Below are positions 44,292 to 57,200 of a stretch of DNA of 64,000 nt, one piece after another. This stretch comes from Flavobacterium cupreum (lineage in GTDB: Bacteria > Bacteroidota > Bacteroidia > Flavobacteriales > Flavobacteriaceae): assembly GCF_003996965.1 (NCBI RefSeq), contig NZ_QWDM01000005.1, positions 248,001 to 312,000 of the forward strand, in the 5' to 3' direction. Under the pieces are notes generated by a model. The model had not been told where the DNA came from and did not search any database. It saw only the letters and a list, made by a program, of their open reading frames with translations. Position numbers and translations under genes: made by a program. Position 1 is the first letter of the stretch, and every line of letters begins with the position of its first letter.

Positions 44292-47200
44292 CTATTTAAC
44301 GATCAGTTTTTTAGTCACATTTGAATTTTTCGAATTAATACTTACAATATAAATTCCCGAAGCCAAATGATGATTGATTTGTCCTGAAGCAGCAAGTTTT
44401 TCGGTTAGTACCGTTCTTCCACTCATATCAGAAACGGTAATTGCAGCCACATCTCCGCTCTCTAATTCCGGTAATACAACCTGAAATTGATTGTCCGTCG
44501 AAGGATTTGGATAGATGGTAATTACTGCATTTTCTGCCTCAACATCTTCTTTGGTATTCAGAGCCATTTTTGAAGCAGACGTACTTTCAAGCTGCCATTG
44601 TGCACTGTACCAGCCATCCTGTGAATTACCATATTGAGCCGATCCGGTTTGGTTTTCCACATGAATAATGTTTCCGGATTGCCATCTGTTTCTGATTCTG
44701 GTCCAGGTTCCGTCAATATAATCAGCAGACCATTGCGCACTCCAGAAAGTAGTATCCGTAATGTTGCACTGTACACTTCCGGTCTGCCCTTCAATATTAA
44801 TTAATTCTCCTGTTGCTACATTTTTCAATACGAAATAAGTCGCATCGATCGCAATTTTCTGCCATTTGTAACTGTTGTTCGAAGCCGTTGCCCCATACCC
44901 TACATTTGTTCCGGCATCTGATAAATAAGCGCCTGTCCATCTGTTTTTGATGGTGTAATAAGTGCCTGTTGGAGTTGAAACCGTAACAGCAGCTGTACTT
45001 GTTTTGCTTCCGCTCACAGTGGTTACCGTTATAGTTGCCGTCCCGTTTGCCACAGCCGTTACTAATCCGTTTGTTACCGTGGCCACAGCCGTATTGCTTG
45101 AATTGTACGTAACATTTTTATTTGTTGCATTTGCCGGAAGCACAGTGGGTGTAAGCTGTTGTGTTCCGCCAACGGCTAATGAAACTGTTGTCGGGCTAAG
45201 ACTTACACTTGTCACCGCTACATTTGATGCATTGACCGTTACCGCACAGGTGGCTGTTTTAGCACCATCCTGAGTTGTTACCGTGATAGTTGCAGATCCT
45301 GCAGCTACAGCAGTTATTAAACCGGACGCGTTAACTGTTGCTACAGCTGTATTGCCTGAACTATAACTAACCGCTTTATTCGTTGCTGTTGCAGGCGAAA
45401 CCGTTGGCGTTACTTGTTGCGTGGCACCAATTAGTAAAGTAGCTGTTGTTGGCGCTAGTGTTACTCCTGTAACCGCTACAACCGTTCCCGGATTAGAATC
45501 ATACCAGATAGTGTTCATGTACCAGCCTGTTTTGTTTCGGCTTAAATCGGCAGATTGACTGGTTCCGTCATTGAAAATTAAGTTCGTTGAAGTGACGTTG
45601 GTAAACGTATAACTGTACCAGCCATTTCCGGCATTGGTCATGTTTACACCCGGCCATGAGGCGTCAGCCAAAACACCTGTAGGCAAAGCACTCCAGTAAT
45701 AGATTTTAATGCCGGTTCCCCAAGTTGATGGTTTGTAGAAATAAACCGTGAAATTGGTATTTGCATTTACAGTAATTGCTGCAACTGCCGTTTTATTACC
45801 ATCCTGAGTGGTTGCCGTAATATTGGCTGTTCCTGCCGCAACAGCTGTAACCAATCCGGATGCATTTACGGTTGCCACTGCACTATTACTCGATGACCAG
45901 TTTACCGTTTTGTTCGTTGCATTTGCCGGAGCAATCGTCGCCGACAGCTGTTGTGTGTTTCCGGCATATAAACTCGCAGTAGTTGGCGAAACACTTACGG
46001 AAGCCACCGGAATTGCCGCAACTGTTATGGCTGAAGTTGCCGTTTTGTTTCCGTCAACGGTTTTGACTGTAATCGTTGTTGTACCTGCTGAAACTGCAGA
46101 AACCAATCCGGATGCATTTACGGTAGCAACCGCTGTGTTGCCTGATGTCCAGGTTACGTTTTGGTTGGTTGCATTTGCCGGAGCAATAGTAGCGTTTAAT
46201 TGTTGTGTCGCGCCTAAACCAACTGTAGCCGTTGCCGGACTAACCGAAACTCCTGTTACAGCTACAGCCGCCACATTTGTATTGGTTAAAACAATATACT
46301 GGAAAGCATTAAAAGATTGTGTAGCTCCCGAAACCAAGGTTACAGTAACTCCGGTATAAGCATCTTTATAGGTTCCTGCCATTGCTGACGGAATTACAAA
46401 TGTTTTACCGGCGTTTCTAAGATTGGCCATTACAATCACTTTCTCTGTGCCCAATGTTTTTGTAAAGGCACAGATATCATCACTGGCATATGGGGTCATG
46501 GTACCACGTCTGATGGCAGCACTGCTATTTCTGAAGTTAAGTATCCTGGCAAATTCGGGTGTGGCAGCTGTATTGCTCCAGTTGATTTTCACACTTGTAT
46601 ACGGCCACGGAATTACCTGATTGAAGGCAACTTCTTGTCCGCTGGTTAAAAAAGGAACTCCTTTCATATACCCTGAAACTAAGAAATTGGCCACGACTCC
46701 TGCATTACTTTTAAATACGGTAAAAGGAGCGGTATCACTATTGTTTTCTGAGTCATGGTTTGCGGTCCATCTCACTTCCTGCTGATTGCCTGTTGCATAG
46801 GTATATTCCATGTCATTAGTGGTCTGGAATCTTGTCGAAACAGGACCTCCGCCTGCTACATTTTTCAAGGCATCATAAAACCATTTGTCGCCAAAATTCA
46901 TATCAAACCCGGCCTGGAAGTTTTGAAGGCGATCTCCTTCGGCAAGCATTAATAAGTTATGGGAAGAGATACCTCTTAAATTACTGATAATTTCTGTCCA
47001 GAAATCGAGAGGAGGATTGTTGGCAAAATCACAACGGTATCCATCGATATTTGCGGCAAAGATCCAGTAACGCATGGCATCTTTTATGGCAGCCCTCAGG
47101 CCGCTATTGTTAAGGTCCAGCGCTGCTATGTCAGCAAAATTGGCCAGCTGATTAATCGTTGTTCCGGTTCTTTGGTAATATTCCGGATGGGAAATGGTCC

Positions 47201-47642
47201 ACGGATGATCCCAGGAAGTTCCGTTGACGGCAATATCCAGCATTACTGCCATACCTTTGGTATGTGCCGCAGCGACCAGATTACGCATATCGGTAAGCGT
47301 TCCGTATTCGGAGCCCACCGCTTTAAAGTCTTTGATACAATACGGAGAGTTTGTACTTCTTGAATCGGTTCCGTAAGGGTAAATCGGCATTAAATACAGT
47401 ACATTGATCCCAAGTGACTTAATGCGGTCCAGATCGGAAGTAACTGCGGCTAAAGTTCCCGAAGCACTGTGCGGACGAATATGAACCTGATAAATATTGG
47501 CATCTCTGGGGTCCGGCACTCCGGTGTAAGGAGTTCCGTACTGAGCAGGATCCTGTGCATACACTGAACTTGCAAATAATAACAGAAAACAGACTAGTGT
47601 TTTCGTGAAATGAAATAATCGGGTGGTAATGTTGATTTTCAT
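44292..47642 (-). CDS. Secreted multidomain GH13 alpha-amylase with type IX sorting domain
   Basis: This is a 1116-residue enzyme. After a signal peptide (1-29) the GH13 catalytic domain spans about 40-450, with the nucleophile Asp in DGYRCDFAN, the acid/base Glu in LMLAEGD and the third carboxylate in WTANHDSE. Two Ig-like Big_2 domains follow (about 460-620), then a starch-binding CBM26-like module (FYKPSTWGTGIKIYYW, about 630-710), two more Big_2 domains (about 724-890), a ricin-like beta-trefoil module (YYTIKNRWTGAYLSD, about 895-1020) and a type IX sorting tail (IYPNPSTDNQ onward). It should be secreted or surface-attached and cut starch outside the cell. It is the last gene of the starch locus. 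Confidence 0.93.
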   Translation of the reverse strand: MKINITTRLFHFTKTLVCFLLLFASSVYAQDPAQYGTPYTGVPDPRDANIYQVHIRPHSASGTLAAVTSDLDRIKSLGINVLYLMPIYPYGTDSRSTNSPYCIKDFKAVGSEYGTLTDMRNLVAAAHTKGMAVMLDIAVNGTSWDHPWTISHPEYYQRTGTTINQLANFADIAALDLNNSGLRAAIKDAMRYWIFAANIDGYRCDFANNPPLDFWTEIISNLRGISSHNLLMLAEGDRLQNFQAGFDMNFGDKWFYDALKNVAGGGPVSTRFQTTNDMEYTYATGNQQEVRWTANHDSENNSDTAPFTVFKSNAGVVANFLVSGYMKGVPFLTSGQEVAFNQVIPWPYTSVKINWSNTAATPEFARILNFRNSSAAIRRGTMTPYASDDICAFTKTLGTEKVIVMANLRNAGKTFVIPSAMAGTYKDAYTGVTVTLVSGATQSFNAFQYIVLTNTNVAAVAVTGVSVSPATATVGLGATQQLNATIAPANATNQNVTWTSGNTAVATVNASGLVSAVSAGTTTITVKTVDGNKTATSAITVAAIPVASVSVSPTTASLYAGNTQQLSATIAPANATNKTVNWSSSNSAVATVNASGLVTAVAAGTANITATTQDGNKTAVAAITVNANTNFTVYFYKPSTWGTGIKIYYWSALPTGVLADASWPGVNMTNAGNGWYSYTFTNVTSTNLIFNDGTSQSADLSRNKTGWYMNTIWYDSNPGTVVAVTGVTLAPTTATLLIGATQQVTPTVSPATATNKAVSYSSGNTAVATVNASGLITAVAAGSATITVTTQDGAKTATCAVTVNASNVAVTSVSLSPTTVSLAVGGTQQLTPTVLPANATNKNVTYNSSNTAVATVTNGLVTAVANGTATITVTTVSGSKTSTAAVTVSTPTGTYYTIKNRWTGAYLSDAGTNVGYGATASNNSYKWQKIAIDATYFVLKNVATGELINIEGQTGSVQCNITDTTFWSAQWSADYIDGTWTRIRNRWQSGNIIHVENQTGSAQYGNSQDGWYSAQWQLESTSASKMALNTKEDVEAENAVITIYPNPSTDNQFQVVLPELESGDVAAITVSDMSGRTVLTEKLAASGQINHHLASGIYIVSINSKNSNVTKKLIVK

Positions 47643-47791
47643 AATTTTAATTTTTTTGCATGCTTGTCAGCATCATTAACTAAAATTCATTCTCACTTGC
47701 ATTGGTTTTTAAATTTGACAAACATTTTGTGGTTAATAGTTTTCAAGTAGTAAAATTCTTGTTTTTTGCCCATAAAAGGACATAGGTATTC

Positions 47792-47868
47792 TGCCACGAA
47801 TTTCACGAATCAGCACAAATTTAAATCTGCAGCCTTAATTCGTGGAACTCGTGAAATTCGTGGCAAAA
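47792..47868. repeat. Hairpin element, family A
   Basis: A perfect 17-bp inverted repeat (TGCCACGAATTTCACGA at 47792-47808, complement at 47849-47865) with further imperfect pairing inside. It lies between the GH97 and GH13 genes, both on the minus strand, and may reduce read-through to the last gene. Confidence 0.88.
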
Positions 47869-47878
47869 AAATAGTAAT

Positions 47879-50104
<2,226 letters not shown>

Positions 50105-50111
50105 TTATGTA

Positions 50112-51491
50112 TTAATTTTTCAATATTAGATATTGATAAGGCAAAAGCGTTGTTTCACTGTCAAGCGTTACGGTTGCGCCTGAAAAAGCATCTTTCCATG
50201 TTCCCTTTAATGCAGGTGCTACCAGATATTTTGCCGAAGAATTGGTCAGGTTAGAAAGGACTAAAACTTTTTCAGCATCTTTTATCATGGTGAAGGCACT
50301 TACCGCATCGCTGCTGTATCCTGTAAAAGTTCCTCTTTTTATAGCGTTGCTGCTATTTCTGAAAGCGATAATCTTTTTATATTCTGCAAGCATTTCGGTA
50401 TCAGCAGCAGACCAGTCAATAGGCGTACGGGAGAAATAATTCAGTCTTTGTGCATATCCGATTTCCTGTCCGTTGTAAATCATAGGAACCGATTTTAGGT
50501 AAGCTGTTACCACAAAACTGGCCATAGATCCTTTTTTCCCGCCAAAAAGCTCCAGAGGCGTTCCGTCAGTAAGGTTAACATCATGATTGCTGGTGTATCG
50601 TACCACTTTGTTGTCAGGGCTGTAAATGTTGGCATATTCAGTAGCGTTTGAATTTTGTAAAGTCGACGCAGACAGATTGTCTTTGAAAACTTTTTCTAAG
50701 GCACTGAAAAAATTAAATCCAAAAGTATAGTCAAAACCGGAAGTGAAATGACTTATTTTCGAACCTTCCGCTAACATCAGGATTTTTTGGTTTTTTTTGA
50801 TGCTTCTTAATTTTGTGATGGCATCTGTCCAGAAACCCGGCGCTACGAAATCGGCATAATCACATCTGAAACCATCAATGTTTGCATTATAAATCCAGTA
50901 CGACATCGCGTCGATCATGGCAGCTTTCATTTCAGCATTATTGAAATCCAACTGGGCAACATCGTTATAATTGGTTCCCGGTGGGATAATGATGTTTCCG
51001 CTGCCATCTTTTTGGTACCAATTGGGATGTTGTGTAATCCACGGATTGTCCCAGGCAGTGTGATTCGCAACCCAGTCCAGTACAACAGCCATGTTTTTTT
51101 TATGTGCTTCTTCCACCAAAACCTGAAGATCCTGTAACGTTCCAAAATCCGGATTTACAGCTTTATAATCCTGCACCGCATAAGGGGAACCCAGTTCTCC
51201 TGAAGCTTTTACTTTTCCAACAGGGTAAATGGGCATTAAATAAATCACATTAGCGCCAAGTTCCTGAATCTGTGAAAGTCTGTCCTGAACACCTTTTAAA
51301 GTTCCGGCCTGACTAAAAGCACGGATATTCACCTGATAAATGATGGCATCCTGCTTGTCCGGCATTTTTTCGAAAGCGGTACCATATTGTATGTATGGTG
51401 AAGGTGGTGTGGAATTGTCATCAGAAGGACTACACGAAATAAATGCCAGGGTAATTAGCAGGGTGTAGATGATATTTATATTTGATTTCAT
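50112..51491 (-). CDS. GH13 alpha-amylase lipoprotein, SusG-like
   Basis: This is a 459-residue lipoprotein (lipobox FISC near residue 20) with a single GH13 domain. The nucleophile Asp is in DGFRCDYADF, the acid/base Glu in ILMLAEGSK and the third carboxylate in YTSNHDVN. It should act at the cell surface and cut bound starch into pieces for import. Its catalytic domain is clearly related to that of the large secreted amylase at 44.3 kb (compare YQVNIRAFSQAGTL with YQVHIRPHSASGTL). It lies 122 bp after susE in the same direction. Confidence 0.93.
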   Translation of the reverse strand: MKSNINIIYTLLITLAFISCSPSDDNSTPPSPYIQYGTAFEKMPDKQDAIIYQVNIRAFSQAGTLKGVQDRLSQIQELGANVIYLMPIYPVGKVKASGELGSPYAVQDYKAVNPDFGTLQDLQVLVEEAHKKNMAVVLDWVANHTAWDNPWITQHPNWYQKDGSGNIIIPPGTNYNDVAQLDFNNAEMKAAMIDAMSYWIYNANIDGFRCDYADFVAPGFWTDAITKLRSIKKNQKILMLAEGSKISHFTSGFDYTFGFNFFSALEKVFKDNLSASTLQNSNATEYANIYSPDNKVVRYTSNHDVNLTDGTPLELFGGKKGSMASFVVTAYLKSVPMIYNGQEIGYAQRLNYFSRTPIDWSAADTEMLAEYKKIIAFRNSSNAIKRGTFTGYSSDAVSAFTMIKDAEKVLVLSNLTNSSAKYLVAPALKGTWKDAFSGATVTLDSETTLLPYQYLILKN

Positions 51492-51613
51492 ACTTTAATT
51501 TTTAGTTTTAATACATTCGGCATTGCTTTTAAGTTTTAAAACATTTTAAATTAACCTGCCTTCCACGAATGAAAGACAGGGTAATTGCTCAACCAAACTA
51601 ATTTAAATTTTAC

Positions 51614-52726
51614 TTATTTTTTTGTGATGGTACAGATCGCAGTTGCCGGATAACCGGTAGTTGCCGGATCTGTCTCCACTATTTTGAACGTTACTTCGTA
51701 AGTTCCTGCTTCAGCAATAGTATAAGATCCTCCGTTATCAAGATTTACGGTATTTGTTGCAGCATCTGCCGGTCCGTAATTAATAGTCCATTGATCATTC
51801 AATCTGAATTTTAATGCTCCCGCTAATAAATCAGTAGTGATTTTCCACGTTTTGGTTTGATGGTCATACGACATCGGAACAGAGTGATTCCATCCGTAGT
51901 TGGCGTCACCTGCTGTTTGTTCAGCTGTTGCTGATGCAGGGCCCACAATTCCCCAGGCATATGGAGTAGCCGTCCATTTCAGGGTGTTTAGATTTACTTT
52001 CATCTGATACGATCCGGCAGCCGGCAGCAGAAAGTCAGCATCACTCATGTTTTTCATATCGGAATTCGTTTCTCCGGCACCATAAAACTGGGCCCAGTTT
52101 CTTTCCTTGTTTAATTTGAATTCACGTCCCTGTCCAACCGGAAGTGTCATATAACCCTGATACACCCCTTTTTGAATGGCAGTTAAAGCAGCAGCAGTTT
52201 CTATGCTCCAGCCCTGATAACTTCCGGGCATATATATTTCGCCAAAAACAACACTTCTTTCGTATGGAGTAATGTTTAAGGTAAGAGGATCCGAATACAC
52301 TTTATGATCCAGGCTTGCTTCAACACGCACGACTAATTTTCCGGCAAGCTCAGGCAGAAGTCCCAAGTCTGTGGCTATCTGGTTTAAATCTTTTCCAAGA
52401 ATGGCTTTGCTTAAAACATCTTCACCCACTTCAACTCGTTTGGATTTTTGCCAGGCCGTTGGTCCGGTAATATCTGAAATGACATCAATTTGTAAAGCAT
52501 ACGTAACCGCCGTACCAACAGGAAACTGGACCGCAGGCCATGAGAATAACACGACAGAATCATCTGCAGTATCTTCTGTCAATACTAATGTGGTGGAAGA
52601 GGCTACAAGCGTACTTGGAAAAGTAACGGTTTTTAAGGTTGTAACCTGGGCAGATTCACTTTCACAGGAGGCACCCAAAAAAAGCAAGCTGCCTAATATG
52701 AATAATTTATTTATATATTTTTTCAT
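51614..52726 (-). CDS. susE: SusE/SusF-type starch-binding outer-membrane lipoprotein
   Basis: This is a 370-residue lipoprotein (lipobox GASC near residue 20). The N-terminal SusE Ig-like domain (LVLTEDTADDSVVLFSWPAV) is followed by two starch-binding-like repeats (MPGSYQGWSIETAAALTA and YGWNHSVPMSYDHQTKTWK), with tryptophans in the places where such modules contact glucose rings. It helps to hold starch at the surface. It follows susD by 12 bp. There is one such protein here and not the SusE/SusF pair of Bacteroides. Confidence 0.9.
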   Translation of the reverse strand: MKKYINKLFILGSLLFLGASCESESAQVTTLKTVTFPSTLVASSTTLVLTEDTADDSVVLFSWPAVQFPVGTAVTYALQIDVISDITGPTAWQKSKRVEVGEDVLSKAILGKDLNQIATDLGLLPELAGKLVVRVEASLDHKVYSDPLTLNITPYERSVVFGEIYMPGSYQGWSIETAAALTAIQKGVYQGYMTLPVGQGREFKLNKERNWAQFYGAGETNSDMKNMSDADFLLPAAGSYQMKVNLNTLKWTATPYAWGIVGPASATAEQTAGDANYGWNHSVPMSYDHQTKTWKITTDLLAGALKFRLNDQWTINYGPADAATNTVNLDNGGSYTIAEAGTYEVTFKIVETDPATTGYPATAICTITKK

Positions 52727-52738
52727 GAGAGTTTGTTT

Positions 52739-54256
52739 TTATTGCGGATAACCCGGATTTTGTTTTAGTGCTGTGTTCGCATTTATGGCAGCGGTTGGAA
52801 TTGGGAACAATTTTCTAAAAGCAGGTGATGTAGCTGTTCTGAATTCGTTAGGTAATAAAAATTTATTAAAACGAATCATATCCTGTCTTCTGTGACCTTC
52901 CCAGTTTAATTCAAAACCTCTTTCGTCATAAATGTTATCAAGTGTCGGATTTGCATCCAGCGCATTAAGACCTGCACGTTGTCTGACCGCATCTACAAAA
53001 GGTTTTGCCGCTCCCGGATTGCCTAAACGAACATTACACTCCGCCATCATTAAAATGATATCAGCATATCTGTAGATTGGGAAATCATTAGAAGCTCCGC
53101 CTCCGGTATTTGCCCCGGCCGGATAAAATTTAATATTACGCACCCCGGCTTGCGGATCTGCTCCCGGAAGATCGATAGACTGAACGTCCATAGTATAATT
53201 GACACCTCCTGGCTGTTCACCCGCTAAAAACTGTTTTTTACGAATATCAGCATTGTCATATTTCATGTAAAATTGTTTCGGAACGATAGTACCATTCCAG
53301 CCGTTGTATTTTAGTGCAGTGATACCATGAGCACCATAAAGGCTTCTAACGGCATAAACATTACGCGATAACACATCAATAGTGGCGTAAATAGATAAAA
53401 TCGTTTCGTCCTGAGGGGAAACATCACCGAATAATTCATAGTACTTGTTTCCAAGTGGGCTGCCTGCATCAGCAGCACCGGAGTGAAGTGTAAATCCGCC
53501 TTCGCTTACTTTGTTACAGGCTGCTAAACATTCCGCCCATTTTGCTTCACCGGTATAGACTTCCGCATTAAGATATACTTTTGCCAGTACGGTATACGCG
53601 GCCCATTTATTGAACCTTCCGTAATATTCCCCGCCTTTATTATTCGAAAGTAATTCGGCATTTTCGGTCAGTTCTTTTACAATAAAAGTATAGATTTCCT
53701 TACGGCTTGCCTGTGGAATTTTATCGGAAGCAACATTATTGTCGGTATAAAAAGGAACATCTCCGAAATCATCAATCAGCAGGTAATAGAAAAAAGCACG
53801 CGCTACTTTAGCTTCGGCAATTTTTGAAGGGTCTGCATTTGATTTTTCCAATAAGGCGATTGCTAAATTGGCTTTGAAAATACATCTGTACAGCCAGTTC
53901 CAGGTATTGGTAATAATACCTTCGCTTGGCAGCCAGCCGTGTTTGTGCAAACGGGCAAAATCCTGTTGCCAGTTACCGTCATTTCGATGCGGAATCACCT
54001 GTTCGTCAGAAGACATACAGTTCATATCGTACCAGCCATTATCGGCTCCTGCATAGCCAACACCGGTATAACCATCTCTTGTAAATTCTCCCGGAATCTG
54101 GGCATAAATACTGGCAAGGAGACTATTGGTTCCTGCGGGAGTTCCGTAAAATTCATCTGCAGGATATTGATCGTATACTGTTTCACTAACATCAGTACAG
54201 CTAAAGAGGGCAAGGAAAGAGATACTTCCTGCCAACAATATATTTTTAATTTTCAT
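52739..54256 (-). CDS. susD: SusD/RagB-type substrate-binding lipoprotein
   Basis: This is a 505-residue surface lipoprotein (lipobox LFSC near residue 20) that forms the lid of the SusC transporter and binds starch fragments. The tetratricopeptide-like segment NWLYRCIFKANLAIAL, the ARAFFYYLLIDDFGDVP signature and the C-terminal DERGFELNWEGHRRQDMIRF segment are diagnostic of the family. It starts 8 bp after susC and must be co-transcribed. Confidence 0.95.
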   Translation of the reverse strand: MKIKNILLAGSISFLALFSCTDVSETVYDQYPADEFYGTPAGTNSLLASIYAQIPGEFTRDGYTGVGYAGADNGWYDMNCMSSDEQVIPHRNDGNWQQDFARLHKHGWLPSEGIITNTWNWLYRCIFKANLAIALLEKSNADPSKIAEAKVARAFFYYLLIDDFGDVPFYTDNNVASDKIPQASRKEIYTFIVKELTENAELLSNNKGGEYYGRFNKWAAYTVLAKVYLNAEVYTGEAKWAECLAACNKVSEGGFTLHSGAADAGSPLGNKYYELFGDVSPQDETILSIYATIDVLSRNVYAVRSLYGAHGITALKYNGWNGTIVPKQFYMKYDNADIRKKQFLAGEQPGGVNYTMDVQSIDLPGADPQAGVRNIKFYPAGANTGGGASNDFPIYRYADIILMMAECNVRLGNPGAAKPFVDAVRQRAGLNALDANPTLDNIYDERGFELNWEGHRRQDMIRFNKFLLPNEFRTATSPAFRKLFPIPTAAINANTALKQNPGYPQ

Positions 54257-54264
54257 TTCTTGTA

Positions 54265-57200
54265 CTATTTAAATTTTACAGTTAAACCAAATGCAATACT
54301 TCTGGTACGGGGATAAAATCCTTTGTCGCCACCAAAATTTTGTCCGCTTCCGCTTACATCCAATTCCGGATCCATACCGGTATAATCCGTAATCAGGACT
54401 AAATTATTTCCGGTAAGCGAAAGTCGGATAGACTCAAAATATTTGTCCGTAAAACGGAAACTGTATCCTGCTGTAACATTATCCAGACGGATGAAAGAAC
54501 CGTCTTCTAACCATAAGTCAGAACCATAGGTAGAAGTCACAATTCCTTTGTCAACAGCACTGTCCAAAACATTTGATTTCCCAACGTTCTCCAGCATGCT
54601 TAGCCTCTGGCCAAGGGCATTGTAAATTTTATTTCCTCCTGAGCCTCTCCATAACATAGAAGCATCAAAATTCTTATATCGGTAAGAAGGACTAAAAGCA
54701 AATGTATAGGTTGGTAAAGCTGAACCCGCATAGTAACGGTCCGGGCTGTCGGCATTCTGATTGATTTCGCCTCCGCTTCCGTCACGATCTTCAACAGTTT
54801 CGGCTTTGTTACCGTCTACGCCTGTAGAATGAAGGATATAAAAGGCTCCCACCGGTTTTCCTTTTACCAGGTAAGAGTTTGCAGCTCCCCAGCCCACATA
54901 AGCTGTTGTTAAAGACTCACCATTATAACTTCCACTTAAATTAAGGACTTCATTTTTCATAAAGGAAACATTCCCTCCTAGTGTAAGTGTGCTGTTTTCT
55001 GTTCGGATCACATCATACGCCAAAGAAACCTCTAAACCTTTATTTGAAATACTTCCCACGTTAGCTTTAATATAATTATAATCATTCTTAACCTGAGACA
55101 GCGTATAATCAAATAATAAATCATCTGTTCTGGAATCGTAAACATCTACCGTACCTCTTAATCTGTTGTCTAAAAGTCCAAAGTCAAGACCAACATTCGT
55201 TTGTTTTTTGGTTTCCCATCGCAAATCAGGATTAGCATTTTGTTTTGGACTGTAGTTGTTGATTTGTGAACCTCCAAAATACGTTAATCCCGTTGGACCT
55301 ACTAACGCAATTGAGTTTTGAGGTCTAAGGCCTTGCTGATTTCCCGTAACACCATATCCTGCACGCAATTTCAGTTCATTAAACAAAGTCTGGTTGGCCA
55401 TAAAAGACTCCTTGTTAATTTGCCAGGCTACGGATGCAGATGGAAAATCCCCCCATTTATTATTGACCCCAAATACGGATGAACCATCTCGTCTGAAACT
55501 TCCCGTAAATAAATAACGATTCAGCAAAGAATAATTCACGCGCCCTAAAAACGACACTAAGGTTCTGTCATTTTTGTACGAGGTTATATCATTAGGTGAA
55601 ACTTTCGAAAGATCACCAAGCTGCAATGAATTATAAGTTGTTTTGTCACTGATAAAACCTTTTGCCTGTGCATAATTTCCCTGATAGGTCTGATTTTGCC
55701 ATTCGTATAAGGCTAATGCATTGATGCTGTGAATGCCAAAGGTTCTTTTATAGGTAAGACTGGCATTCGTTAATCTTTCATTTTGCTTTTCATTTCTAAT
55801 GTTAGCATATCCTTTCTGATCAATTGCATAGGCATTTGTGGAGGCAGCGGGAAGATAATAACCATACATGTTATTTGTTTTTCTCCAGCTTCCAAACCAG
55901 CTGGCTGTTAAACCTTTCGCTAAGTCCAGATCTGCTTTCAGGCTTCCGAACAGGTTATCTTCCTGTCTTTCATTCGTAACAGTTTGTGCCGCTGCATAAG
56001 GATTTAAATATTGAAACACATTTGGATCAGTAAAGTAACTTCCGTCAGGATTAAGAACAGGATCTGTTGGTCTCATTAAATAAGCATTGGTAATCAAATT
56101 TGAAGAGTAAGCAGCAGTTCCGATATCCCCAATGCTGTTATTCCCGTTGATAATCCCGTTTGTTAAATTAAAAGTCAGTTTTAATTTATCATTAAGACCC
56201 GTCTGGGTGGCCTGAATACGGCCTATGTATTTTTTATTATTCGAGTTAATGACCACACCGTCCTGTAAAATAGCTGTTACAGAAGCTCTGTAGTTGAATT
56301 TGTCCGTTCCTCCGCCAAATGCCAGCGTGTGTGTTTGTGTGATCCCGGTTTGTGTTAAAAGACCATACCAGTCCGTATTGGAACCATGATTGGATGAAGC
56401 CGGTGTACCAGTAGACTGAGCCGTTTGCCACCATTGCTCAGAATCTAACATATCGAGTTTTTTAGGAATAAAATCCAGTGATGTTGAACCAATATATTCT
56501 ATCGTTGTCTTTCCTGCTTTATTCTTTTTTGTCGTTACAATGATTACACCGGGTGCTCCTCTTGAACCGTAAACGGCAGTAGCAGAAGCGTCTTTTAAAA
56601 CATCGATACTTTCTATTTCGCTAGGCGGAACCTGATTTAACAAATCCATATTTCCCTGAATTCCGTCTACTACGACCAAGGGATCATTTCCTCCACTCAA
56701 AGAGCCGATTCCTCTAATACGCACGCTTGGTCCTGAACCCGGTTCACTTCCGATCTGCGTGATATTTACACCCGCTGCTTTTCCGGCAATCAGTTGTAAC
56801 GGATTTACAATTGCCCCCTGGTTCATGTCTTTTGAAGCAATCGAAGAAACGGCTCCCGTAACATCTTTTTTCGCCGTAGATCCGTACCCGACCACTACTA
56901 TTTCCTGTAAATCTGTAGCGTCAGGAAAAAGCTGGATATTAATTACTTTCTGATTGGCAGTAATCTTTTTGTTTTTATAACCCACAAAAGAAACTACGAT
57001 TACAGAAGCACTGCTTTCAACAGTAAGCTGATATTTTCCGTCAAAATCGGTTACAAAACTATTTTTTGTTCCTTCCTCAACAACGGTTGCGCCGGGCAAA
57101 GGCAGGCCATTTTCATCGGTAATGATTCCCGAAATGGTTTGTTTCTCATATTTGACCGTTTCTGTTTTAAGTTCCGGCTTTTTTAGAATAATCTGGGTAT

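Noticed and set aside
45808-46359. 183-codon open frame opposite the large amylase
   Set aside because: It is the antisense shadow of the Ala/Thr/Val-rich Big_2 domains, with no start signal or family match.
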